Origin: Bacteroides sp.
Lineage (GTDB): Bacteria > Bacteroidota > Bacteroidia > Bacteroidales > Bacteroidaceae
Reading direction: 5' to 3'
Assembly (NCBI GenBank): GCA_022648295.1
Contig: JALCME010000001.1
Span: 186,001 to 250,000 of the forward strand
DNA: 64,000 bases
In this document: positions 38,025 through 46,607 of the stretch, piece after piece
How the letters are laid out: the number at the start of each line of letters is the position of its first letter
Numbering within the stretch: position 1 is the stretch's first letter
Notes under the pieces: generated by a model
Told to the model about the DNA's origin: nothing
What the model saw: the letters and a program-made list of their open reading frames with translations, nothing else
The model's database searches: none
Translations under genes and position numbers: made by a program

Positions 38025-40730
38025 ATGAGAATGAATTTTGATCAGAAAAGAATCATTTCCTTAATGCTACTTTTCACACTCTTCGCAATAAACTCTATTG
38101 CAGGAACAATAAAAGGCACAATCTTAGACAAAATGACAAAAGATCCCTTAACCGGAGCCACAGTACAAATTATAGGAACATCCCAAGGAGCTGTGGCGGA
38201 TATAGATGGGAATTACACCATCAACATAAAAGCCGGGACTTACACGCTGGAAATAAAATATGTCGGCTACAAAGAAATCAAGCGAACCGAGGTAAAAGTA
38301 GGTAAGGCAGAAACGATACTGAACTTCGAAATGGAAAATGACGCACAAACATTGGGCGAAGTTGCGGTAGTGGCCAAAAAGAACTTAGAGAACGAAAAAG
38401 CACTGCAGATGGAACGCCAGAAAGCCACGTTAGCGATTGAGAATATAGGTGCTAAAGAAATGAGTATCAAAGGTATCAGCAATGTGGAAGAAGGAGTAAA
38501 AAAGATCACAGGAGTCTCCATTGCAAGTGCCGGACAGCTTATCGTAAGAGGACTGGGAGACCGTTATAGTACGACCACTTTAAACGGACTGCCAATTGCA
38601 TCACCAAACCCGGATAACAAGTTAATTCCATTGGATTTATTCCCGTCTTCCACCGTACAAAATATCACGGTAAGCAAAGTCTATCAAGCAAGTGCATTTG
38701 CCGATTATTCCGGTGCCCATATTGACATCAGTACAAAAGAAGGAGTTGGAAAAGACTTCTTTTCTTCTACTTTCAGTGTGGGAGGAAAGTTCAATACATT
38801 AGGCAAAGACTTCTATAGCAGTGATCGCAAAGGGAGTATATTCAAAACCAATAATATCAATCATCGATATTTAGACATGTCGTTAGATGAATTTGAAAAG
38901 ACAATAGTAAAGGAAGATCCCTTCGGAACAACATTTGCCATTCAGAAAGGAAAGCCACTCCCTGAATTCAGCGGATCAATAGGAGGAGGAAAGAACTGGA
39001 CTATGAATAATGGCAACCGGCTTAGCCTACTCGCATCAATAGGTATTAGCAATAGCTCACAGATTTTAAAGGATGCCTATGTCACAACCCTTACAGCACA
39101 AGGTAATGAGCTCAATCACTTTGATTATACGAGCTATAGTTCCGAGTTGAAGATGGCCGGACTCTTAAATTTAGGCTATCACTTCCGGCGAGCTGATCAC
39201 ATAAACTATACTTTATTCTATGCAAGAAACGCCATTGACGATTATATGGCGCGTAGTGGATTTGACTCCGAAGGGGTTGATCTGTTAGGCAGTAACAGCG
39301 TGTTTCATGCTTATAGCCTTTTGAACAATCAGCTAACGGGCCATCACGAACTTGGACAGCTGGAAATAAATTGGAGTGGCTCCTATGGCTCAACTGGAAG
39401 CGATGAACCAGACCGTCGCCAAGTAATGTTCCGTAAAGACGAAAACGGACAGCCTTACGACTTGTTTACGCTCAACCAACAAGAAACCATGCGTTATTTT
39501 GGTGAGCTTAATGAAACGGAAACCGTAGGAGACTTACGGGCTACTTACCACTTTAATGATAAAGACTTAATTCGCCTGGGAGGTACTTACAAAACCAAAT
39601 CACGTGACTATCAATGTGCACGGTTCTATTATAATTTAAAAGGATTGGATGCCAATATTACCAATATTTATGATACAGATGGCTACCTCAATCAAGAGAA
39701 TATAGCAAACGGAAGTATTATCGTAAACCGTAATATGCAACCGCGTAATCGCTACAACGCAGATAATGATATTTGGGCTGCATTTGCCGAAACGGAATAT
39801 TATCCCACAGACAATTTATTGGTCAGCGTGGGGCTACGCTACGAACAGTCCAAGCAAACGGTAGATTATTATAGTGACGGAGGTACTCCCTTACGGGCAG
39901 AGCTAAAGAAAGGGGATTTATATCCGGCTCTAAATCTCAAGTATAGTTTCACTAAAGAACAGAGCCTGCGTTTCTCACTCTCCAGAACAGTTACCCGACC
40001 AGCTTTCATAGAAATGGCCCCTTTCCTTTATCAGGAGTCCTACGGAAGTGCAGCTCTTCGCGGTAATGCCGATTTGCAAAACGGATATAATTTTAATGTA
40101 GATTTACGTTACGATTTCTTCCCTAAAAACACTAGTGATATGTTCTCTGCCACAGGCTATTTTAAATACCTGGACCATCCCATTGAACGGGTACAGCAAT
40201 CAGAAGGCGGAAGCGCTGTACACTCTTTCCGTAATGCTAATGACGGTATAGCGGCCGGTGTAGAAATTGAAGTACGCAAAAGTTTATTCAATGACTTCCG
40301 GATAGGTGCGAATGGCTCGTATATGTATACCAACGTAAAATTACCGGAAGGGGAAGGCATCTACACCGACAGCCAACGCTCGCTGCAAGGAGCTTCTCCC
40401 TATCTACTTAATGCCGATTTGAGTTATGCTCCTCACTTTAGCAAAGAAAAGCAAATGACTCTAGCACTTGTATACAACCTGCAAGGACCACGTATTCACA
40501 CCGTAGGTATTTACGGACTGGGCAATGTAGAACAGCAAACCATTCATACACTCGATTTCGTAGCAAGTTATGATTTTAATCATCATTTTAGCATTAAGAT
40601 GAAAGCCAAAGATTTACTAAACAGTACTGTACGCTTTAAACAAGATGTCCCCCAAACAGGGAAGCAAATCACAGTAGAGTCTTTCCAGCCCGGCACAAGT
40701 GCTGAAATTGGATTTAGCTATCAATTTTAA
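38025..40730 (+). CDS. TonB-dependent outer-membrane receptor with CarboxypepD-like domain
   Basis: A 901-residue outer-membrane protein. The start at 38025 (MRMNFDQKRIISLMLLFTLFAINSIAG) gives a proper signal peptide. A carboxypeptidase-regulatory-like domain follows (GTIKGTILDKMTKDPLTGATVQIIG...YTLEIKYVGYKEIKRTEVKV), then a plug (KKITGVSIASAGQLIVRGLGDRYSTTTLNGLPIASPNPDNKLIPLDLFPSSTVQNITVSK in part) and a barrel ending in the aromatic EIGFSYQF. It is not a SusC type: the plug contains VRGLGDRYSTTTLNG and the partner is not SusD. It is followed 56 bp later by a surface lipoprotein and probably forms a two-gene import system. Substrate unknown. Confidence 0.92.
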   Translation: MRMNFDQKRIISLMLLFTLFAINSIAGTIKGTILDKMTKDPLTGATVQIIGTSQGAVADIDGNYTINIKAGTYTLEIKYVGYKEIKRTEVKVGKAETILNFEMENDAQTLGEVAVVAKKNLENEKALQMERQKATLAIENIGAKEMSIKGISNVEEGVKKITGVSIASAGQLIVRGLGDRYSTTTLNGLPIASPNPDNKLIPLDLFPSSTVQNITVSKVYQASAFADYSGAHIDISTKEGVGKDFFSSTFSVGGKFNTLGKDFYSSDRKGSIFKTNNINHRYLDMSLDEFEKTIVKEDPFGTTFAIQKGKPLPEFSGSIGGGKNWTMNNGNRLSLLASIGISNSSQILKDAYVTTLTAQGNELNHFDYTSYSSELKMAGLLNLGYHFRRADHINYTLFYARNAIDDYMARSGFDSEGVDLLGSNSVFHAYSLLNNQLTGHHELGQLEINWSGSYGSTGSDEPDRRQVMFRKDENGQPYDLFTLNQQETMRYFGELNETETVGDLRATYHFNDKDLIRLGGTYKTKSRDYQCARFYYNLKGLDANITNIYDTDGYLNQENIANGSIIVNRNMQPRNRYNADNDIWAAFAETEYYPTDNLLVSVGLRYEQSKQTVDYYSDGGTPLRAELKKGDLYPALNLKYSFTKEQSLRFSLSRTVTRPAFIEMAPFLYQESYGSAALRGNADLQNGYNFNVDLRYDFFPKNTSDMFSATGYFKYLDHPIERVQQSEGGSAVHSFRNANDGIAAGVEIEVRKSLFNDFRIGANGSYMYTNVKLPEGEGIYTDSQRSLQGASPYLLNADLSYAPHFSKEKQMTLALVYNLQGPRIHTVGIYGLGNVEQQTIHTLDFVASYDFNHHFSIKMKAKDLLNSTVRFKQDVPQTGKQITVESFQPGTSAEIGFSYQF

Positions 40731-40786
40731 TAATCATTATTACAGAGATTAACGATAAAAGAATTATCAATTTTAATTAGAAAATT

Positions 40787-42088
40787 ATGAAACTGAAAGA
40801 TTTTAGATTAAACAAATGGGCTCTTGCAGCCCTCATGGGTATGTTCACACTGGCCTCTTGCAGTAGCGATGACGATAACGGAAACGATAATAATGGCGGA
40901 GATAGCAATGAAATTGTCATAGAAAACGGATCAACACTGAATGGTACGGTAGCTTCAGGAAAGACCGCCCTAATCAAAGAAGGTTATAACGTGAAGCTTA
41001 GTGGTGAATATATTGTAGAAGATGGAGCTACTTTAAAAATTGAACCGGGCGTAACTATTACCGCTGTCAGGGATGAAACTCCTGACTATATATTGATTAA
41101 GCAAGGAGGAAAGATTGATGCGCAAGGCACAGCTAACAATCCTATTGTAATGACCGCTCAATATACCAGTGGCGAAGTACTCAATACTGTAGGTTGGGGA
41201 GGTATCCATATTTGTGGTAAAGCACATACCAATAAAGGTACTGGAACAAAATCAGAAATCGGAAATGCTCCTTATGGTAGCGGAGAAAGTACAGCTAACG
41301 ATAATGACAACTCCGGAATATTAAGATATATCCGATTGGAGTACACCGGATTTGCTCTTGATGAAGAACATGAAGCTAATGGAGTATCTTTTTACGGCGT
41401 AGGTAGTGGCACTACTGTGGATCACATTCAAGTCTATAAAGGCGGAGACGACGGCTTTGAATTTTTCGGGGGTTCAGTTAATGTTAAATACCTAGTTGCC
41501 ACCGATTGTGAAGATGACTCTTTTGACTGGACTGAAGGGTGGAACGGCAAAGCGCAATTTCTTGTTGCAACCCAAGCCGGAACTACCGGAGCGAAAGATA
41601 ATGGCGATTGCCTGATAGAAGCTGACAATAACGGAGATAACAATACTGCAACTCCATACGCACATCCAATCTTATCAAACTTAACGTTAATTGGCAATAA
41701 TTCAGAAAATGGAACACGCGGTATCCGGTTACGTGCCGGTACGGAAGCTGAAATTTATAATACTTTAGTAACCGGTAAACCAAAGGCTGTGACAGTAGAA
41801 ACGCAACATACCGAAGAAGCGCTTTCAAACGCTACTTCCAAACTGGAATATATCACAGTAAAAAACGGTGCTTTTGATAGTAAAGAAGGCGTTTACACTC
41901 AAGATAAATTCCTGGCAACAGCCAATAACAACACATTAGACGGTACATTCTCCTTCTCAAACACTTTTGTAGGAACAATAGACGGCGGTAAGGATCTCTC
42001 TACTTCAGACTCTTTCTTTACCAAGGCAATCTATAGAGGAGCAGTCGGTACTAACGACACATGGACAAGTGGTACATGGATTAAATAA
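40787..42088 (+). CDS. Surface-exposed lipoprotein, beta-helix-like, partner of the TonB receptor
   Basis: A 433-residue lipoprotein with lipobox cysteine C25 (TLASC) followed by SSDDDNGNDNN. An SDDD-type acidic stretch right after the cysteine matches the lipoprotein surface-export signal described in Bacteroidetes. The mature protein is rich in glycine, asparagine and aspartate and has right-handed beta-helix-like repeats (SGEYIVEDGATLKIEPGVTITA; GWGGIHICGKAHTN; DHIQVYKGGDDGFEFFGGSVNVKYLVATDCEDDSFDWTEGWNG in part). Related proteins are often annotated only as hypothetical and sit behind TonB-dependent receptors. It has no catalytic motif I can name. A strong terminator follows. Confidence 0.8.
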   Translation: MKLKDFRLNKWALAALMGMFTLASCSSDDDNGNDNNGGDSNEIVIENGSTLNGTVASGKTALIKEGYNVKLSGEYIVEDGATLKIEPGVTITAVRDETPDYILIKQGGKIDAQGTANNPIVMTAQYTSGEVLNTVGWGGIHICGKAHTNKGTGTKSEIGNAPYGSGESTANDNDNSGILRYIRLEYTGFALDEEHEANGVSFYGVGSGTTVDHIQVYKGGDDGFEFFGGSVNVKYLVATDCEDDSFDWTEGWNGKAQFLVATQAGTTGAKDNGDCLIEADNNGDNNTATPYAHPILSNLTLIGNNSENGTRGIRLRAGTEAEIYNTLVTGKPKAVTVETQHTEEALSNATSKLEYITVKNGAFDSKEGVYTQDKFLATANNNTLDGTFSFSNTFVGTIDGGKDLSTSDSFFTKAIYRGAVGTNDTWTSGTWIK

Positions 42089-42140
42089 CAATGTAAAACA
42101 CACATTGGCATATCAACGCAGGACTCCCTGTCCCGCATAT

Positions 42141-42175
42141 AAAGAGACTGTCCCCCCGGGCAGTCTCTTTTTTAG
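42141..42175 (+). terminator. Rho-independent terminator after the surface lipoprotein
   Basis: A perfect 10-bp inverted repeat AAAGAGACTG / CAGTCTCTTT (42141-42170) with a C/G-rich 10-nt loop is followed by TTT on the plus strand. Confidence 0.9.
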
Positions 42176-42300
42176 TATAAAATCCTTGTTTCTTAAATTC
42201 ATAAGCATAATATTTTACCATCACCATAATCCACATCTATCTAAAATCAGAAAAAAGCCTCTACCTCACCCAGAAGGTATTCTGAGAGGGGGTATGAAAA

Positions 42301-42369
42301 GGTAGGGACTGAGATAGGGAAAGATAGGAACTGAGGCAGGGTCAGTATAGGACTGAGGTAGGCTCAGTA
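42301..42369. repeat. Three degenerate 22-24-bp tandem repeats
   Basis: Units start at 42301 (GGTAGGGACTGAGATAGG), 42325 (TAGGAACTGAGGCAGGG) and 42348 (TAGGACTGAGGTAGGC); the last two end in TCAGTA. The unit length shrinks 24, 23, 22. It lies in the 384-bp gap between the lipoprotein terminator and the end of the mscS-like gene; nothing else in the gap is identifiable. Confidence 0.7.
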
Positions 42370-42472
42370 TACGACCAACTTGCGCCCACCTCAAAATGTC
42401 ATTCAAAACACATCAGACAAGCGGTAAAAACATAATTATTTTATACCGGGAAAAGACTCCCAAACAAGCGTA

Positions 42473-43723
42473 TTAGGAAAGCCTTCTAAAATCAGCCCCC
42501 GAGGGTGATTGGAATACTTGCAAATCGAATTCGGGAATGATTGCCAGTACATGATCGAAGACATCAGCCTGCAACGCTTCATAAGGGACCCATGATTTTA
42601 TGGAGGAAAAGAAATAAAGCTCAACCGGAATACCATGATCGGTAGGTTGCAGTTGTCGCACCATACAAGTCAGGTCCTTATTCACATTAGGCAAATTCTT
42701 CAGGTATAACGTAAGATAAGCCCGGAAAACTCCCAGATTCGTCTGACGACGTCCGTTCACAAGAATGGAGTTATCAATGCCCTGCTCTTCATTATAGGCC
42801 TTCACCGTCTGCTCCGTACGCTCTACATAATCGGACAGAAGCTGTATCTTATGATATTTTTCAAGCATCTCCGGCGTACAAAACTTAACGCTATTCATAT
42901 CAATGTTGATGGAACGTTTCACCCGCCTTCCACCACTCTCTTCCATGCCACGCCAATTCTGAAAGGAATCACTCACCAGCAAATAAGGAGGTATGGTTGT
43001 AATCGTATTATCCCAATTCTGTATTTTCACGGTATTCAAGGTCACTTCAATGACCGTACCATCAGCATTATATTTGGGAATTGAAATCCAATCGCCCACT
43101 TTCAACATCTTATTGGCAGACAATTGTACGCCGGATACAAATCCCATAATACTATCTTTAAAGACCAACATCAGAATGGCTGCCGAAGCACCCAGTCCGG
43201 TGAGCAATACCATAGGAGACTTATTGATTAAAATGCTGACTACAATGATACCGCCTATAAAATAAAGGATAACAAGTGCCGTCTGTAACAACCCTTTCAA
43301 GGGGCGATCACGAAATTGTTCCTTTTCGCTATAAACCGAATATACTGCCGTCAGGAAAGCACCGACAAAACTAATAAACGCTATAATGATATAGATTAAG
43401 CAAAAACGTTGTATCAGATCAAGTGTTTCGGAGGTTGTCTCGGAAAAAGCCACAGGGATCAAAAGATAAATAATAATAGGTGCCACCATCCGGCTCAAAC
43501 GTACCATCACTTTATTATCGAAAATAATATCATCCCAGGTTGCTTTAGTTTGCTTTACTAATTTGGAAATTACTTTTAATAAAATATGCCGGCATACGGC
43601 ATCTGCCAAGAAGGCAATGATAAGCACTCCGACAAAAGCGACATATTGGTCTAACTGCTCAGCCAACGAAGGGGCAAAACCTAAAGCGACAAGTGCATCA
43701 TTAATCTGCTGTACTATCTTCAT
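42473..43723 (-). CDS. MscS-family mechanosensitive ion channel
   Basis: A 416-residue inner-membrane protein with four to five N-terminal transmembrane segments (about 25-180) and the MscS core: pore-helix and beta-domain sequence GASAAILMLVFKDSIMGFVSGVQLSANKMLKVGDWISIPKYNADGTVIEVTLNTVKIQNWDNTITTIPPYLL (positions about 180-250, read in part). It is longer than E. coli MscS and resembles YbdG-type channels. It lies 15 bp downstream of the DUF4435 gene on the same strand and is probably co-transcribed with that gene and the ATPase gene. A housekeeping osmotic role is the default; a role in the same system as the two upstream genes is possible. Confidence 0.92.
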   Translation of the reverse strand: MKIVQQINDALVALGFAPSLAEQLDQYVAFVGVLIIAFLADAVCRHILLKVISKLVKQTKATWDDIIFDNKVMVRLSRMVAPIIIYLLIPVAFSETTSETLDLIQRFCLIYIIIAFISFVGAFLTAVYSVYSEKEQFRDRPLKGLLQTALVILYFIGGIIVVSILINKSPMVLLTGLGASAAILMLVFKDSIMGFVSGVQLSANKMLKVGDWISIPKYNADGTVIEVTLNTVKIQNWDNTITTIPPYLLVSDSFQNWRGMEESGGRRVKRSINIDMNSVKFCTPEMLEKYHKIQLLSDYVERTEQTVKAYNEEQGIDNSILVNGRRQTNLGVFRAYLTLYLKNLPNVNKDLTCMVRQLQPTDHGIPVELYFFSSIKSWVPYEALQADVFDHVLAIIPEFDLQVFQSPSGADFRRLS

Positions 43724-43738
43724 AAGCTCCTCTTATAT

Positions 43739-44734
43739 TTATTGATTAAATAATCTTTTAACGTCTCTCCGCATCCATTGATAGAGGTATAGGTCCTTAT
43801 AACCGCTATTTTTTTTGAGCATCATAGGAACACCTATCAAACTGTTTTCATAAGCAGTGAGTTCATTATTAAACTGCTCTTCATGCTCGGCCAACCGTTT
43901 GATTTCTTCCTCACGCTCCCTACGCAACACGGTACATACCGGAACGAGCAATTTCATCACCACGTTGTCCAAAATATGGTGTCCCTGTATATAAAGATAA
44001 GCCGTATCGGGCGTCAGCCCCAAATCGCGTAACTCCCTACCCAACTCATCAACTTCTGCTATATACTGTGGAAAATGAGCTTGCATTTCGGACAGTTTCG
44101 ATGCGACCACATGCTGCATCCGGTCCAAAGCCCGTTCGGGATGATCGATATTCACATCGCGTAGGCGAACACAAGAGTTAAAATCGTACATCGGGAAAGT
44201 ATGGGTATCCCGCTGCCTGTAAAACCAGATATTCCATAAAAACAACGGGTAAGCTATCTGCGAATACCGCTTCATCACAGCAGGAAAATCAATAATAACC
44301 CGGTCGTTCAAAGTGGCTTCCACGCAAATCTCATGCAAGCTCTCGGCATAGCAATGGAAACTTTCTATAGCATAACCGTAGGTCTGGAAAATATAAGGAC
44401 TATTATTGATTTTACGGGAAGTATGGGTCTTTCCCTGAATCAGGAAGTCATAGTCGCTGTCCACACAAGCTATCATACTTTTACCCAACTCATCCGTATT
44501 CAACGTATTCATCAAAACCATCTTCTTTCCCTTGGTAAGTGTAGTGGCAGAAGGCAACATCACTTGAAAATAATGCTCTTCATCCTCAAATTCAGCCAAT
44601 AATGTACGCCAAAAAGCAATATCATCATAACTTTCCACGTAGGCAACAATTCGCCGCCGTGCTTGTTTGGGATAAAGTTTGTGTGCCGCATCAAAATAGG
44701 CGGAAGTAAGATTATGTTGCAGTGAAGTAGGCAT
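43739..44734 (-). CDS. DUF4435 TOPRIM-like protein (AriB-like)
   Basis: A 331-residue cytosolic protein. The N-terminal part has TOPRIM-type acidic residues: E34 in IVAYVESYDDIAFWRTLL and the DxDxD-like block CVDSDYDFL (D92, D94, D96), then QTYGYAIESFHCY with E124. The C-terminal half is alpha-helical without a known motif (EREEEIKRLAEHEEQFNNELTAYE). DUF4435 proteins usually pair with an ABC/SMC-like ATPase, as here, 47 bp upstream. In PARIS anti-phage systems the DUF4435 protein AriB is the nuclease effector released from AriA. Assignment rests on domain pattern and gene order; no homology search was done. The acidic residues needed for a nuclease appear intact. Confidence 0.75.
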   Translation of the reverse strand: MPTSLQHNLTSAYFDAAHKLYPKQARRRIVAYVESYDDIAFWRTLLAEFEDEEHYFQVMLPSATTLTKGKKMVLMNTLNTDELGKSMIACVDSDYDFLIQGKTHTSRKINNSPYIFQTYGYAIESFHCYAESLHEICVEATLNDRVIIDFPAVMKRYSQIAYPLFLWNIWFYRQRDTHTFPMYDFNSCVRLRDVNIDHPERALDRMQHVVASKLSEMQAHFPQYIAEVDELGRELRDLGLTPDTAYLYIQGHHILDNVVMKLLVPVCTVLRREREEEIKRLAEHEEQFNNELTAYENSLIGVPMMLKKNSGYKDLYLYQWMRRDVKRLFNQ

Positions 44735-44781
44735 GTCGATAGTTTATAGCTGATTATTGAATAAAAAGGAACGGCAAAGGC

Positions 44782-45609
44782 TTATGCCTTCACATCGGTT
44801 GCAATGTCGCTGACTTCAGTCACCGCATCGAGCCATCCCTCCATGATGACTGCCGGTGAGTGCGTAGTCAGGATCAACTGCACATTAGGATTCAGTTCAC
44901 GTATCATGCCTATCAACTTCTGTTGCCACTCAATGTGCAGGGAAGCCTCCGGCTCGTCCATGAAAAGCACACAATGCGCATTATCCCGTACCAGCACCGT
45001 CAGCAAAATGATGAGCATCTGCTTCTCACCGGAAGATAGTTTGTACGGCAACAATCGTTCTCCATTCTGATAAAAAACAATCTCATTGCTTTTCCTATCT
45101 ATGGTTTTATGCGTGTATGCAAATAAATGATCCATCAAGTCCTGAAACTTTTTCTTAGGAGCGGAGAGTAAGGCAGCCTTTGCCCGTTGCTCCTCATCCC
45201 CGGAAAGTAATTCAATCATCTCATTGCCAATATTGACCTGATAGTCTAAATAGTGGCGCTGCAGGAGATAGAGCTGCCAGTCCAGTTCCGACTTTACATG
45301 CGGATCGGCCATGCGGGCAGTAAAATCGCCCATAATCAACGGACGGTCGTAACTGCGTATCACATCATAAGGTATGAAAGTAGCATCTTTACGGTCGAAA
45401 GTAACATGTACTCCGGCTTCCGCTCCCTTTTTCAACTCTCCGGAGAGTTGTTCCAGATAACTGACCGAACGATTGAGAATCGTAGTCTTTCCCACTCCGT
45501 TGATACCAGAAAGGATATTTACATCGGGGCGCAAGTCCCAAGCAATGTCGTATCGTCCCCACAAACCCTGGATTTCGATACGTTTAATATAATTGGCCTG
45601 TTGTTCCAT
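44782..45609 (-). CDS. ABC/SMC-like ATPase (AAA_21 type, AriA-like)
   Basis: A 275-residue protein. The ATG at 45609 (MEQQANYIKRIEIQGLWGRYDI) is chosen: a -7 box lies 24 bp upstream at 45633-45640, and the open frame back to 45798 runs through that promoter and the divergent gene. Motifs are Walker A GINGVGKT (35-42), ABC signature LSSGEKQ (191-197), Walker B VLFMDEP (204-210) and switch histidine H250 in LTTHSP. The stretch between Walker A and the signature is about 150 residues, short for SMC/Rad50 coiled coils. It forms a pair with the DUF4435 gene downstream, the arrangement of AriA/AriB in PARIS. It could also be an ordinary OLD-like AAA protein of unknown role. Confidence 0.8.
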   Translation of the reverse strand: MEQQANYIKRIEIQGLWGRYDIAWDLRPDVNILSGINGVGKTTILNRSVSYLEQLSGELKKGAEAGVHVTFDRKDATFIPYDVIRSYDRPLIMGDFTARMADPHVKSELDWQLYLLQRHYLDYQVNIGNEMIELLSGDEEQRAKAALLSAPKKKFQDLMDHLFAYTHKTIDRKSNEIVFYQNGERLLPYKLSSGEKQMLIILLTVLVRDNAHCVLFMDEPEASLHIEWQQKLIGMIRELNPNVQLILTTHSPAVIMEGWLDAVTEVSDIATDVKA

Positions 45610-45632
45610 AGCTTCTTGCTTTATATCAAAAG

Positions 45633-45640
45633 CAAATATA
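45633..45640 (-). promoter_or_regulatory. -7 box for the ATPase/DUF4435/mscS operon
   Basis: The minus strand reads TATATTTG, an exact TAnnTTTG match, 23 bp upstream of the ATPase start codon. The leader would be about 17 nt, which fixes the ATPase start at 45609. Confidence 0.7.
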
Positions 45641-45663
45641 AACATTCCCATGGAGAAATTCGT

Positions 45664-45671
45664 TAACTTTG
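45664..45671 (+). promoter_or_regulatory. -7 box for the EamA transporter gene
   Basis: TAACTTTG matches TAnnTTTG exactly, 21 bp upstream of the ATG at 45693. It is divergent from the ATPase promoter 24 bp away, so the two promoters share one short control region. Confidence 0.65.
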
Positions 45672-45692
45672 CAGCGAATTTGAAAAAAGTAT

Positions 45693-46607
45693 ATGGGCAA
45701 TAAAAATATAAAAGGGCACATGCTTGCATTAACAGCCAATCTGATGTGGGGGTTGATGTCTCCGATTGGTAAATCGGCTTTGCAAGAGTTCTCCGCACTT
45801 TCCATTACCACCTTCCGAATGGTGGGCGCGGCAGCAGCCTTTTGGATCCTATCTCTGTTTGTAAAGCAAGAACATGTATCCCACCGTGACATGCTAAAAA
45901 TATTCTTTGCATCGCTTTTTGCTTTGGTATTCAATCAGGGAGTCTTCATGTTTGGTCTTTCTCTTACTTCTCCCATTGACGCTTCCATTGTAACGACAAC
46001 GCTACCTATCATCACCATGATTGTGGCTGCCATTTACTTAAAAGAACCTGTAACCGGCACAAAAGTCTTAGGTATTTTTGTAGGAGCCATGGGAGCTTTG
46101 ACACTCATCTTAAGCAGCAGTTCCGCCTCTTCCGGGGCGAGTAATATATGGGGCGATCTGCTCTGCATGGCCGCCCAGCTAAGTTTCTCCATTTATCTGA
46201 CTGCATTCAAAGGACTGACCCAACAATATTCCCCCGTAACCATCAATAAATGGATGTTCATTTATGCTTCCATCTGTTATATCCCGCTCTCATATCAGGA
46301 TGTTACGACAATTCATTGGGAGACAATTTCCACAACGTCATTCTTTCAGGTAGCATACATTGTTTTAGGAGGAACATTTATTGCCTACATCTGCATTATG
46401 ACTGCACAGAAGCTCTTACGCCCCACAGTCGTCAGCATGTATAACTATATGCAACCTATTGTAGCCTCCATCGCAACGGTCGTTATGGGTATAGGAATTT
46501 TTGGCTGGCAAAAGGGACTTGCCATTGCCTTGGTATTCACAGGAGTTTATATCGTAACAAAGAGTAAATCGAAAGCCGATTTTGAAAGAATAGGAAAAGA
46601 TGTTTAA
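45693..46607 (+). CDS. EamA/DMT-family transporter
   Basis: A 304-residue inner-membrane protein with ten hydrophobic segments in two EamA repeats, each about 140 residues (first repeat NLMWGLMSPIGKSALQEFSALSITTFRMVGAA; second repeat NIWGDLLCMAAQLSFSIYLTAFKGL). The family exports or imports amino acids and other metabolites; the substrate cannot be predicted. The last 4 bp of its frame overlap the end of the convergent meaB gene. Confidence 0.92.
   Translation: MGNKNIKGHMLALTANLMWGLMSPIGKSALQEFSALSITTFRMVGAAAAFWILSLFVKQEHVSHRDMLKIFFASLFALVFNQGVFMFGLSLTSPIDASIVTTTLPIITMIVAAIYLKEPVTGTKVLGIFVGAMGALTLILSSSSASSGASNIWGDLLCMAAQLSFSIYLTAFKGLTQQYSPVTINKWMFIYASICYIPLSYQDVTTIHWETISTTSFFQVAYIVLGGTFIAYICIMTAQKLLRPTVVSMYNYMQPIVASIATVVMGIGIFGWQKGLAIALVFTGVYIVTKSKSKADFERIGKDV

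Noticed and set aside
45610..45798. N-terminal extension of the ATPase to 45798
   Set aside because: It would cross the gene's own -7 box and the divergent EamA gene start, and family sequence begins only at 45609.
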